Both the position numbers and the translations under genes were made by a program. This document shows, piece by piece, positions 1-7,233 of a stretch of DNA of 18,784 nt (positions are counted from its first letter, which is position 1; every line of letters begins with the position of its first letter). The notes under the pieces are model-generated. The model did not search any database and had not been told where the DNA came from. It worked only from the letters and a program-made list of their open reading frames with translations. The DNA comes from DATGEP01 sp035310125 (GTDB lineage Bacteria; Chloroflexota; Ktedonobacteria; Ktedonobacterales; JADMIN01). The stretch spans positions 1-18,784 of the forward strand of contig DATGEP010000238.1 in the NCBI GenBank assembly GCA_035310125.1, in the 5' to 3' direction.

Positions 1-53
1 TGTTACGCACGCCGCCAGCGTTTGTCCTGAGCCAGGATCAAACTCGCCATCCA
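1..53 (-). rRNA. 16S ribosomal RNA, 5' end only (partial)
   Basis: Read on the minus strand, this contains the universal 16S start block GAGTTTGATCCTGGCTCAG (starting at 45 and running to lower coordinates), followed by the conserved CGCTGGCGGCG segment. The mature 5' end is placed about 8 nt before GAGTTTGATC by analogy with other bacteria, so it is approximate. The rest of the gene lies outside the window. The stub confirms a bacterium but is too short for a firm phylum call. Confidence 0.95.
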
Positions 54-319
54 GTATCTCCGGGAAACGCGCCCCCGTTAGCTCCCGCTAACCCGGCTTC
101 GTCTCCCAAATTCCTGCATCGTCGAGCCTTCTCGACTCAAAATGTTGCTCGGGTCAGGTATTCCCATCCACTTTCATGATCAGGATACCCTGGTACCCAC
201 GTTGCGTGGATACCACCCCACAAGCTTTGCGCTGCTCTTGCTTCTCACTCTTCAGTTGTTCAGGTACACCTGGCAGCATCGCCGCCCGCATCAATGCCCT
301 TGCATTGGACGCAAAGGTG
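54..319 (-). other. 16S rRNA leader with processing-type hairpins
   Basis: This stretch between the rRNA promoter and the 16S 5' end holds no credible gene. On the minus strand it contains three clear hairpins: 77-92 (six-pair stem with a GGGA tetraloop), 121-136 (GTCGAG/CTCGAC around a 4-nt loop) and 192-214 (ten pairs with one wobble, 3-nt loop). Structured leaders of this kind are usual upstream of rRNA operons, where they take part in processing and antitermination. I did not find a convincing boxA. Confidence 0.6.
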
Positions 320-348
320 ATAGTATCACAATGCTCAGGTGGCGTCAA
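320..348 (-). promoter_or_regulatory. Sigma-70-type promoter of the rRNA operon (P1)
   Basis: On the minus strand there is TTGACG at 348-343, a 17-bp spacer, then TACTAT at 325-320, preceded by TGA as in an extended -10. The start site would fall near 313, about 260 nt upstream of 16S. A second TGA-TACTAT (453-448) lies further upstream with only a weak -35 and could be a tandem P2. Confidence 0.75.
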
Positions 349-466
349 CCCCTCCTATGGGCAATTTTCGAAATTGGTGCCGCATGGCCGCCGCACTCCC
401 CCGAAACTCCTGCTTGCAATAGCCTGCCAGTCCTATCCGTGTGGCTCATAGTATCAATCACTCATA

Positions 467-490
467 TTATGATGCCGCTTATGATGCCGC
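467..490. repeat. Tandem 12-bp duplication
   Basis: TTATGATGCCGC occurs twice in immediate succession (467-478 and 479-490). It lies between the rRNA promoter region and the first plus-strand gene. If translation of that gene began at 441 it would encode a repeated Tyr-Asp-Ala-Ala, but it lies upstream of the start preferred here. Confidence 0.8.
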
Positions 491-515
491 GCCGTATCTG
501 AATGTCCGGGCTAGT

Positions 516-1367
516 ATGAAGGACAGCATCCGCGTGAATGCCAGCCAGGATCGTCCTCCCAACTCACACCGTGCCAACCCGCCGCACCCTGCCGCGGCCG
601 CTGGTGCGCCGCCCAAGCGTCCACTCTCCCGGCGCCCGCTTCCGCCACCTGAAGCGCGCGCGATTGTGCTTGGTACACGCAACATTCCGTACATCCTCCG
701 TATCAGCGCGCGTGCCCGCGTTCTGCGCTTTATCATCCGTCCTGGGCGCGGCCTCGAAGTTGTCGCTCCGCGCGGTACGTCGCGGGAGCGCATCGAGCAG
801 GCGCTTCACGAGAAGGCCGCCTGGATCGCTACCACCCTGGACCGCGTGGAGCGCGAAACAGCCGCTGCCGCGCCACCGCCGCTGGTGGATGGACTCCTTC
901 TCCCTTGCGCGGGCCGAACGCTCACGCTGCGTCTCCAGACCGGCGCCCCGGCGGGACGTTTTCGTGCGCGACTGAGCGACGGCATTCTTACGCTCACCCT
1001 CGCCGATCTGGCGCAGGATACCATTCGCGCGGCTCTCACCCGCTGGTATCGCCACGAGGCGCACGTCCTCTTTGCGGAGCGCCTCGCCGTGTGGAACGCC
1101 ACGTATCGCTTTGCCTATGGCCGCGTCTCCATCAAAGAGCAGAAGAGCCGCTGGGGGAGCTGCTCGCGTCAGGGCAATCTCAACTTCAATTGGCGTCTGT
1201 TGCTCGCGCCCCTTCCTGTGCTCGATTATGTCGTCATTCACGAGCTGTGCCACCTCAAAGAGATGAACCATTCGGCGCAATTCTGGCAGCTCGTCTCCGT
1301 GAGCTGTCCCACCTACAGCACCCACCGCCGCTGGCTTCGCCAGCACGGCCACAGACTCTGCTTCTAA
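516..1367 (+). CDS. YgjP/DUF45-type zinc metallopeptidase-like protein
   Basis: The C-terminal half has the M48/SprT-like signature of the DUF45 (YgjP, WLM-like) family: the zinc motif HELCH, a following Glu, and NHSAQFW with the third ligand, preceded by the conserved KSRWGSCS segment. The N-terminal part from RNIPYILR onward matches the family's beta-rich domain. Family members are small cytoplasmic proteins of about 230-250 residues; the substrate here is unknown. The start is uncertain. An in-frame GTG at 441 gives an extension through a tandem repeat, ATG 516 gives 283 residues, and GTG 534 or GTG 666 would fit the usual family length better. No strong ribosome site picks one. The first ~50 residues after 516 are Pro/Ala/Arg-rich and probably disordered or untranslated. 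The gene diverges from the rRNA operon and ends 69 bp before a terminator. Confidence 0.85.
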   Translation: MKDSIRVNASQDRPPNSHRANPPHPAAAAGAPPKRPLSRRPLPPPEARAIVLGTRNIPYILRISARARVLRFIIRPGRGLEVVAPRGTSRERIEQALHEKAAWIATTLDRVERETAAAAPPPLVDGLLLPCAGRTLTLRLQTGAPAGRFRARLSDGILTLTLADLAQDTIRAALTRWYRHEAHVLFAERLAVWNATYRFAYGRVSIKEQKSRWGSCSRQGNLNFNWRLLLAPLPVLDYVVIHELCHLKEMNHSAQFWQLVSVSCPTYSTHRRWLRQHGHRLCF

Positions 1368-1393
1368 AAGTACCTGGCGAAGATTTCCGGCAT

Positions 1394-1421
1394 ATCACAT
1401 GCGTCATGTAATGCATGTGAT
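1394..1421. repeat. Perfect 9-bp inverted repeat (operator or hairpin)
   Basis: ATCACATGC, a 10-bp spacer, then GCATGTGAT form perfect arms just after the DUF45 stop codon and before the terminator. There is no T tract, so it is not itself a terminator. It may be an operator for the downstream amine oxidase promoter or an mRNA 3' stem. Confidence 0.6.
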
Positions 1422-1435
1422 CCCAGTCGCATGTA

Positions 1436-1475
1436 GCCGGGGAATGGACGATAGTTGTCCGTTCCCCGGCTTTTT
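1436..1475 (+). terminator. Rho-independent terminator after the DUF45 gene
   Basis: GCCGGGGAA-T-GGAC pairs with GTCC-G-TTCCCCGGC around a 7-nt loop, giving a 14-pair stem with one wobble, followed directly by TTTTT at 1471-1475. It separates the DUF45 gene from the amine oxidase. Confidence 0.92.
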
Positions 1476-1491
1476 GTGTGCGCTTGCCGTC

Positions 1492-1520
1492 TGGGCGCTC
1501 GCATTCGGCGGTGATACAAT
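1492..1520 (+). promoter_or_regulatory. Extended -10 promoter for the amine oxidase
   Basis: TGATACAAT (1512-1520) is an extended -10 (TGN-TACAAT) closely resembling the TGATACTAT of the rRNA promoter. The -35 at the proper distance (1492-1497, TGGGCG) is poor. The start site near 1527 would give a leader of about 50 nt. Confidence 0.55.
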
Positions 1521-1579
1521 AGCCCCGATCGGACGGGACAAGTGCGCGCGAACACGCGAGAGAACACAGGACGAGGCGC

Positions 1580-2965
1580 ATGGAGCGATGTGATGTCGTG
1601 GTGATAGGAGCGGGCGCCGCGGGGCTGGCGGCGGCACATGCGCTCTCAGCACGAGGACGGTCCGTCGTGATTCTGGAGGCGCGCGACCGCATTGGCGGGC
1701 GGATCTACACGCAGCGGCAATCGGACGGCGGATTGCCGGTCGAATTGGGCGCCGAATTCGTCCACGGCATGCCACGCGAGACATTCGCTATCGCGCGAGC
1801 GGCGGGGCTGACGCTCTGCGAGCTGGGCGGCGAGACGTTCATCGCGCGGGGCGGTGAGCTGAGCGCGGCGTCCGCGATGAGCGCGGACGGCGACGAGAAA
1901 GAGGAGACGGGGGTGGCGGGCATGGAAGCCGTGTTGCGCGCGGTGAGTGAGTGGGACGGCGCGGATATGGCATTCCAGGCGTTTCTGGATGAGCGCTTCA
2001 GCGGCGAACATTGGGCAGATGCGCGACTCGTGGCCAGTAACTACGTCGAGGGCTTCGATGCTGCTGATCCAGCGCGCGCGAGCGTGCGCTGGCTGGCGCG
2101 GACGGAGGCCGCCGCGGATGAGATCGCGGGTGAGCGGCAGTTCCGTGTACTCGATGGATATGACCGGATACTCCAATGGCTGCGTGCGGGTCTCGCAGCG
2201 GAGCGGACGGCGCTCAGGCTATCCACTGTCGCGCATGAAATTCGCTGGTCGCACGGCGCGGTGGAGGTAGCCGTGCAGTCGCCGCTCGGCGCACCGCTTG
2301 CGTCCGTCGCGGCGCGGGCGTGTCTGGTCACGCTGCCACTTGGTGTGCTGGCAGCCCCACCCGACACGCCTGGCGCGGTGCGGTTCGTTCCCGCTGTGCC
2401 GGGGAAGCGCGATGCGCTGGTGGGCATCGAGATGGGGCAGGTCGTGAAAGTGATTCTGCGCTTTCGCGAGATGTTCTGGGAGCCGAATGGGACGGCGAGT
2501 GGCCAGCTTCCAGCGTTGCCGGAGCTTTCGTTTCTCTTGTCGGATGATCCGGTCATGCCGACGTGGTGGACGAGCCATCCTCTGCTGACGCCAGTATTGA
2601 CGGGTTGGGTCGGTGGCCCGCGCGCGGCGCGGCTGGCAGCGCACGCGGATGCGCCAATCGTCGAGCAGGCGGTGGAGGCGCTGGCGCGCGTGCTGCGGGT
2701 GCGGCGCGGCATGCTGGAAGCGCGGCTGGACGGTTGGATGGTGCATAATTGGAGCGCTGATCCGTACTCGCGCGGGGCATACAGCTACGTATGCGCGGGC
2801 GGACTGGAGGCGCCGGCGGCGCTGGGAGCGCCCGTGGAGGATACCCTGTTCTTCGCGGGGGAGGCAACCAACGACGCCGGCCATACTGGCATGGTACATG
2901 GTGCGCTGGCGACTGGCATACGTGCCGCGGACGAGGTGAGCGCGGCGCTGGCACGGGTGGTGTAG
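1580..2965 (+). CDS. FAD-dependent flavin amine oxidase / oxidoreductase
   Basis: A 461-residue protein of the monoamine oxidase/polyamine oxidase (amino_oxidase) family, expected to oxidise an amine with FAD and O2 or another acceptor. The N-terminus has the dinucleotide-binding fold (VVIGAGAAGLAAA, residues 7-19), followed by EARDRIGGRI and the GAEFVHG segment that contacts FAD. The C-terminus has the second FAD motif FFAGEAT...GMVHGALATG. The Lys in GQVVKVILRF matches the conserved lysine near the flavin. There is no signal peptide, so it is probably cytoplasmic. An AGGACGAGG stretch precedes ATG 1580. It is monocistronic by layout: a terminator lies upstream, and nearly 300 bp with a new promoter lie downstream. 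The substrate cannot be read from the sequence. Confidence 0.93.
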   Translation: MERCDVVVIGAGAAGLAAAHALSARGRSVVILEARDRIGGRIYTQRQSDGGLPVELGAEFVHGMPRETFAIARAAGLTLCELGGETFIARGGELSAASAMSADGDEKEETGVAGMEAVLRAVSEWDGADMAFQAFLDERFSGEHWADARLVASNYVEGFDAADPARASVRWLARTEAAADEIAGERQFRVLDGYDRILQWLRAGLAAERTALRLSTVAHEIRWSHGAVEVAVQSPLGAPLASVAARACLVTLPLGVLAAPPDTPGAVRFVPAVPGKRDALVGIEMGQVVKVILRFREMFWEPNGTASGQLPALPELSFLLSDDPVMPTWWTSHPLLTPVLTGWVGGPRAARLAAHADAPIVEQAVEALARVLRVRRGMLEARLDGWMVHNWSADPYSRGAYSYVCAGGLEAPAALGAPVEDTLFFAGEATNDAGHTGMVHGALATGIRAADEVSAALARVV

Positions 2966-3057
2966 CCGTCGGCAGGCTGAATTCGCTGGATTAGCGGGTA
3001 GGATACATCGAGGACGCCAGCGAGCCGTCGGGAAGAGCCGGATGGCAGGCGCGCTGA

Positions 3058-3073
3058 TGCACAATATTATGCA
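3058..3073. repeat. Near-perfect 16-bp palindrome
   Basis: TGCACAATATTATGCA is palindromic except for one mismatched pair. It lies in the 298-bp gap between the amine oxidase and the helicase operon, about 110 bp upstream of the helicase promoter. It could be a regulator site; nothing else in the gap looks like a gene. Confidence 0.45.
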
Positions 3074-3170
3074 AGGTGCTTGCTCATACCGAGCGTAACC
3101 CGCGATAACCCGGCCACCATTCGTGCACGTGCCTTCTCGCTCGATTGGCAGCGCGGGCCGCACTTGATTA

Positions 3171-3200
3171 TTGGCAACTTCCGCGTTCTGGTGGTATAAA
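3171..3200 (+). promoter_or_regulatory. Promoter of the XPB-Bax1 operon
   Basis: TTGGCA (3171-3176), an 18-bp spacer and TATAAA (3195-3200), with TGG immediately before the -10, make a good sigma-70-type promoter. The start site is expected near 3207. This rules out the longer in-frame start at 3171 for the helicase. Confidence 0.7.
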
Positions 3201-3201
3201 A

Positions 3202-3215
3202 AGAACATACGTTCT
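3202..3215. promoter_or_regulatory. LexA (SOS)-type box at the operon start site
   Basis: AGAACATACGTTCT has the full GAAC-N4-GTTC core of the Gram-positive/actinobacterial LexA box and symmetric outer A/T. It begins two bases after the -10 and covers the predicted start site, an ideal place for repression. The same box type has been reported for the Chloroflexota member Dehalococcoides. LexA itself is not in the window, so the assignment is inference from the motif and its position. Confidence 0.7.
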
Positions 3216-3263
3216 ACAGGCAATCCCTCACAGTGCTTTCCTTCACCCCACAGGAGCATCTCC

Positions 3264-4658
3264 GTGCCATTGCACCACCTCCAAGATATTCCCGCGGCTG
3301 CGGCAGCCAATTTTGATAACGACGACCTGGAAGACATCCTTGCCGCTCTGGATGGCATGGGCGATGGGGAGAGCGCAAACGCCGAACCCGAACGAGAAAC
3401 GGAAGACGCCCAAAGCAGCGCCGCACTGGTGCCCCCTCTGGCTCTGCGCGCCCCATATACGCTACCCACGGCGCCGCGCTTAACGCTTGAGCCGCGCCCG
3501 TATCAGGATGAGGCGGTGGCGGCTTGGCTGCGCGCGCGTGGGCGCGGCATTGTCGTGCTGCCGACGGGCGCGGGCAAAACGGTGGTGGCCTTTGACGCGA
3601 TAGCGCGGCTGGGGGTGCGTACGCTGGTGGTGGTGCCGACAATCGAGCTGCTGCGACAGTGGCGCGGCGGCATCCAGGAGCGCTTGTCGCTGCCGGCGGA
3701 GTTGGTTGGCGCCGTTGGGGGCGGCGAGCGCGCACCCGGCCCGATCACCGTCATTACCTACGATTCCGCCGCGATGCCGCGCCGCAAGTTGGACGGTTTC
3801 GGGTTGCTCATCGTGGATGAGGCGCATCATCTGCCCGCACAGAGCTACCGTGCGATCGTCGCGAAGTGTGCCGCGCCCTGGCGACTGGGTCTCAGCGCCA
3901 CTCTGGAGCGCGCCGATGGCCTGCATGCGGCGCTCGACTCGCTGATTGGGCCGGTCGTCTTTCAGCGCGACGCGGAGGAGCTAGCGGCAGGGAAGCATAT
4001 CGCCGCCTATCGCGAGCGCCGCGTTTTTGTGGACCTCAGCCCTGACGAGGAAATGCGCTACGAGGCATTGATGGCGGAGTGGCGCTGGTATCTCGCCACG
4101 CACCGTGCGCAGCTCGGCGCTGGTCCGGGCATGTTCGCGGAGCTGATTCGCCGTGGCGGGTTCGACGCGGAAGCCCGCCGGGCGCTGCGTGCCCACCACG
4201 AGGCGCGCCTCGTCGCCATGAACGCGACGGCGAAGGTCGCCGCCATCGAAGATCTCTTGCGGCGGCACGCGCGTGATAAAGTGCTCGTCTTCTCGGAGTA
4301 CGTCGAGATGGTAGAGCGCATCAGCAAAACGCTGGTGCTTCCCGCTATTACGTACCGGACGCCCACCGCCGAGCGCCGTGCGATCCTCGCTGGCTTTCGT
4401 AGCGGCGAGCTTACGAAGCTGGTGACAGGCCGTGTGCTCAATGAGGGCGTGGATGTACCCGACGCGAATGTGGCGATTATCGCCAGCGGCAGCGCCTCCA
4501 TGCGCGAATATGTGCAGCGGCTGGGACGGGTGCTGCGACCAAAACCCACCGAGGCGCAGCTCTACGAGCTGATCTCGCGCCGCACCACTGAGCGCACCGC
4601 CGCCCAGCGCAGACGCCCGAAGCGCCGCGCGGGAGACCTATCCCTGGAAAGAAGCTAA
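3264..4658 (+). CDS. XPB-like superfamily 2 DNA helicase
   Basis: ATP-dependent DNA helicase/translocase of the XPB/Rad25 type (464 residues). Visible motifs are RPYQDEAV (78-85, Q-like), Walker A LPTGAGKT (99-106), DEAHH (185-189), SAT (211-213), GVDVPDANV (395-403) and QRLGRVLR (418-425). The XPB 'RED' element after motif III reads ERADG, so the central Glu is replaced by Ala. A ~70-residue Ala/Asp/Glu-rich N-terminal segment precedes the helicase core in place of an obvious damage-recognition domain. GTG 3264 is chosen because GGAG lies 7 nt upstream and the longer frame would overlap the promoter. The stop is 2 nt before the Bax1 start, so the two are almost certainly co-transcribed. In archaea XPB and Bax1 form a helicase-nuclease pair proposed for nucleotide excision repair. 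Confidence 0.92.
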   Translation: MPLHHLQDIPAAAAANFDNDDLEDILAALDGMGDGESANAEPERETEDAQSSAALVPPLALRAPYTLPTAPRLTLEPRPYQDEAVAAWLRARGRGIVVLPTGAGKTVVAFDAIARLGVRTLVVVPTIELLRQWRGGIQERLSLPAELVGAVGGGERAPGPITVITYDSAAMPRRKLDGFGLLIVDEAHHLPAQSYRAIVAKCAAPWRLGLSATLERADGLHAALDSLIGPVVFQRDAEELAAGKHIAAYRERRVFVDLSPDEEMRYEALMAEWRWYLATHRAQLGAGPGMFAELIRRGGFDAEARRALRAHHEARLVAMNATAKVAAIEDLLRRHARDKVLVFSEYVEMVERISKTLVLPAITYRTPTAERRAILAGFRSGELTKLVTGRVLNEGVDVPDANVAIIASGSASMREYVQRLGRVLRPKPTEAQLYELISRRTTERTAAQRRRPKRRAGDLSLERS

Positions 4659-4660
4659 TC

Positions 4661-6310
4661 ATGCTGAAGCTGACCGATCTGCGCAAGACGACGCGCCGCT
4701 CAGACAATGGCCAGTCGCGTACGGTCTATCCGCGCTTTCTGCGGGACCGCACGCTCGCGCCACGCATCGAGCTGGCTGTGCGGTATCTGGAAAGTATGCG
4801 CGGCCGCACACGCCGCGAGCTTGATGCGGAAGTCATCGTCCAGCTTTTCGGCGATCACAAGATTGCGCGGTGCGTCGTCGCGTGTCTCGCGGCCAGCTAT
4901 CGCCATCGCGCCCGTACCTTCGCGGAGGCGCTTACGCCGGAGCGCGCCGCGGTGCTGGCCGCACGTGGCATTGTCACACCCAGCGATCTGCGGCTCTGGC
5001 TGTTTCGACGGGCGAACACCGCCCATGCGGGATTTGTCGGCGCCGCCGTGCGTCCGGCTTTCGTGTCCGCCGCGGCAGAGAATCTCGATCTGACGGCGCA
5101 TGACATTGACGTGCTGATCGGCCTTGACCTGCCCGCCAACGCGATTCTCGTGCGCACAGGGCCGGTGCCGAAGGCAGCGGACGTCATCGCCCGCTACAAC
5201 TATGAGATAGCGGCGGCGCTGCTCGCGAATGCCAGCATCATTCGGCTCTCGCTAAGCCGGGCCGCACGCGACGCCGATACCGTGCGCGACATCTGCGTCG
5301 AAGCGGATGTAACCGCGGAGCTTGCCAGCCGGGAGCTGGTGCTGCAAGGGCGACAGGATGCGACCGGTGGCTGGGCGCGCCATGGCGCCCGCCTCGTCCG
5401 CACGCTCGCTGCGCTACTGGCATGCGGTCTGCCCGTACGATCCGGCGAAGCGCTGGTGGCGGCGCCGGGCGGCGGCGAGTGGCGCTTCCGGCTTGATGCC
5501 GCTGTGCTGAACGATCTTGGCGCACCCGCACCAGATGATGCGCCGCTCGGTGATGCGCTGGCGCTGCTGGCTGTGTCGCGGTCGGTTGATGCGCTCGCGA
5601 GTGATTTCGCCGTGTTGCGCCGTGCGGGCGCCACTGACGGGTGGACGATCCGGCGCGCCACCGAGCCAGTTATCCGCATGGGCGCGATGGTGCCCACGCT
5701 CTTCATCTGCACGCGCGGCTGGCGGCGCGTGTACCTCGTACCGGCGCCCACCGCCACGGCTGGTGTGGAGCGGCTGGCGGCGCTGGCGGCGCATGTGCCG
5801 CTGGTCGCGGTGCGGGTGGCGGGTGAGACGGCTGTCGCGCCGGTGGAGGAGGCGACAGGCCCGCTCACCCTGACGTATGCGAGCCGGCATGACGTGGCCG
5901 CGCTGCCGTCGCTGCTGGCGCGCGCTGCGGGAGACTCGGAGCGCGCGGCGAACACCGACGCGGTGGTGGCCCTGGTAGAGGAGGCGCGCGCTGCCGGCGT
6001 ACTGACGGATGCGTGCCTGGCCGAGCGGTTGGGCTGCGCCGAGGAAGATATTTGGGCGCGCCTCGCTGCACCAGAGGTGCGAGCGCATTGCCAGGCGCAA
6101 GGGCTGGCGTATGTAGAAGGCTTCGGCCTCTGCAGTCCCGCCGTGCTGGCGCGTGCGCAGGCAGCGGCGGACGACGTACGCGCCAGCACAGATCAAGCAT
6201 GGGCAGTGACGCCCGCGCGCCATGTGACGCTGTTGGGACGGCGGCTCCGGGAAGTGACGGGCGCCAGCGCGGGGATCGAATGCCTCATCGCCTATCTGGG
6301 CGCCGCGTAG
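4661..6310 (+). CDS. Bax1-like DUF790 protein, XPB partner, nuclease core degenerate
   Basis: A 549-residue protein recognised as DUF790/Bax1 ('binds to archaeal XPB') from its position 2 nt after an XPB helicase, its conserved RYN segment (178-180) with the long helical middle, and a nuclease-like region at about 305-387. Known Bax1 proteins have a PD-(D/E)XK-type core in this region, roughly IPDF...VYxEIVGF. Here the equivalent segments read VPTLF (344-348) and VYLVPA (357-362), so the expected Asp and Glu are absent. D315 and E335 remain. From ~400 there is an extra ~150-residue helical C-terminus including a winged-helix-like stretch (ACLAERLGCAEEDIWARL). It may act as a DNA-binding or structural partner rather than a nuclease. 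It should share the helicase promoter and SOS-type box. The family call is firm-to-moderate; loss of activity is inference. Confidence 0.8.
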   Translation: MLKLTDLRKTTRRSDNGQSRTVYPRFLRDRTLAPRIELAVRYLESMRGRTRRELDAEVIVQLFGDHKIARCVVACLAASYRHRARTFAEALTPERAAVLAARGIVTPSDLRLWLFRRANTAHAGFVGAAVRPAFVSAAAENLDLTAHDIDVLIGLDLPANAILVRTGPVPKAADVIARYNYEIAAALLANASIIRLSLSRAARDADTVRDICVEADVTAELASRELVLQGRQDATGGWARHGARLVRTLAALLACGLPVRSGEALVAAPGGGEWRFRLDAAVLNDLGAPAPDDAPLGDALALLAVSRSVDALASDFAVLRRAGATDGWTIRRATEPVIRMGAMVPTLFICTRGWRRVYLVPAPTATAGVERLAALAAHVPLVAVRVAGETAVAPVEEATGPLTLTYASRHDVAALPSLLARAAGDSERAANTDAVVALVEEARAAGVLTDACLAERLGCAEEDIWARLAAPEVRAHCQAQGLAYVEGFGLCSPAVLARAQAAADDVRASTDQAWAVTPARHVTLLGRRLREVTGASAGIECLIAYLGAA

Positions 6311-6360
6311 TTCGCGGACCCACCTTCCAACTCCGCGCCCAGCGTACGAGAGCGGCGGGG

Positions 6361-6861
6361 TCACTTGCCGAGTGTGAGCACGCGCCGCGATTCGAAGGAG
6401 ACGGCGTCGTCGGAGATCCGGATTTCCATCGCGACAAGCAGGATGCCGGCGAGCATGATCACAGTACCGATGAGGAAGACGATCAACGCGGCGGTCGTGT
6501 TGGAATGAGTAGCCGCCGAGATGGCGATGACGATCATACTTGCCACCAACACGAGGATCGCGCAATACTCAGTGAGCACCCCATTGTGGATAAGCCTATG
6601 GCGATGCAGAAGCAGTGGCATTTGCTGGTCAATCTCGCTGATGCGCTCAGTGGTGAAGGCGTCCAGGGGCGAATCGAGCGTCGCGATGGCACCGTCCGGG
6701 GTGCGCAGCAGCTGCAAGCGCTCTTGCGCCAGCGCGCGCAGGCGGTCATTCGTGGCGCTGTATTGTTGGAGCATACCGCCAATCATAATGGCGATGCTGG
6801 TGATCAGCACCACGGGAGCCAGAGTAGCCTGGATCGTCTGTGCGACAAGCTGAACGGACAT
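6361..6861 (-). CDS. DUF2721 family membrane protein
   Basis: A 166-residue protein with three hydrophobic segments (about 14-31, 99-117 and 122-146). The motif TNDRLRALAQERLQLL after the first segment is typical of DUF2721, whose function is unknown. The region between segments 1 and 2 is charged and probably forms a cytoplasmic helical hairpin. GAGGAG lies 8 nt before ATG on the minus strand, fixing the start. It is convergent with the Bax1 gene, with 50 bp between stops and no clear terminator. It is monocistronic, with the tRNA promoter region behind it. Confidence 0.88.
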   Translation of the reverse strand: MSVQLVAQTIQATLAPVVLITSIAIMIGGMLQQYSATNDRLRALAQERLQLLRTPDGAIATLDSPLDAFTTERISEIDQQMPLLLHRHRLIHNGVLTEYCAILVLVASMIVIAISAATHSNTTAALIVFLIGTVIMLAGILLVAMEIRISDDAVSFESRRVLTLGK

Positions 6862-7046
6862 AGAGAGAGCTCCTCATCGTAGCGCGAGCGTCGCGAGCCG
6901 TTTGCCCGGCTATATCCTACTGATACCGAGCAAAGTCTGCCAGGGGATCAATCAGGATCAGCGAGGTGTGAGGAGACGTGATGGGGCATGGAGAGTGGTG
7001 ATGCCCCCCGGCGCTCACGGAGCCTGGCGCAGACCTCCATAGAAGC

Positions 7047-7074
7047 TTGGCCGCCCTCCAGAGTGTGGTAGAAT
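7047..7074 (+). promoter_or_regulatory. Promoter of tRNA-Arg
   Basis: TTGGCC (7047-7052), a 16-bp spacer and TAGAAT (7069-7074), with an extended -10 TGG just before it. The predicted start near 7081 leaves about 33 nt to the mature tRNA 5' end. Confidence 0.65.
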
Positions 7075-7113
7075 ACGCAGCGACGGGACCGTATGCGGCG
7101 TCTCGTCATCCCC

Positions 7114-7185
7114 GGCCCTGTAGCTCAATGGACAGAGCATCGGTCTTCTAAACCGAGCATGCGGGTTCGATTCCCGCCGGGGCCA
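7114..7185 (+). tRNA. tRNA-Arg (anticodon TCT)
   Basis: A complete 72-nt cloverleaf: acceptor GGCCCTG/CGGGGCC (one G-U), D-arm GCTC/GAGC with an 8-nt loop, anticodon arm TCGGT/ACCGA around CTTCTAA (anticodon TCT at 7147-7149), 4-nt variable loop, and T-arm GCGGG/CCCGC with loop TTCGATT. The discriminator is A. The genome continues CCC, so the 3' CCA is not encoded exactly. The gene sits at the boundary between GC-rich backbone and a mobile-element-rich region, with an integrase fragment 48 bp downstream, as expected of a tRNA used as an attachment site. Confidence 0.96.
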
Positions 7186-7233
7186 CCCATGAATTTAAGC
7201 CACTTTGGGCGCTCTACCTGACTGCGATTTGTC

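Noticed and set aside
441..515. N-terminal extension of the DUF45 protein from GTG 441
   Set aside because: It runs through a tandem 12-bp repeat next to the rRNA promoter region, has no ribosome site, and is not part of the family's usual length.
3171..3263. Longer helicase start at 3171
   Set aside because: It coincides with the -35 hexamer of the operon promoter and spans the LexA-type box; GTG 3264 has a good ribosome site.
2219..3469. Long minus-strand frame opposite the amine oxidase and helicase start
   Set aside because: Arg/Pro/Ser-rich composition typical of the complement of GC-rich coding DNA; no domain and it crosses a promoter.
5200..6565. Long minus-strand frames opposite Bax1
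   Set aside because: Low-complexity Ala/Arg/Ser translations that mirror the GC-rich coding strand; the Bax1 frame has clear family features.
6013..6882. 289-codon plus-strand frame
   Set aside because: It straddles the Bax1 3' end and the antisense of the DUF2721 gene, whose membrane-protein pattern is clear.
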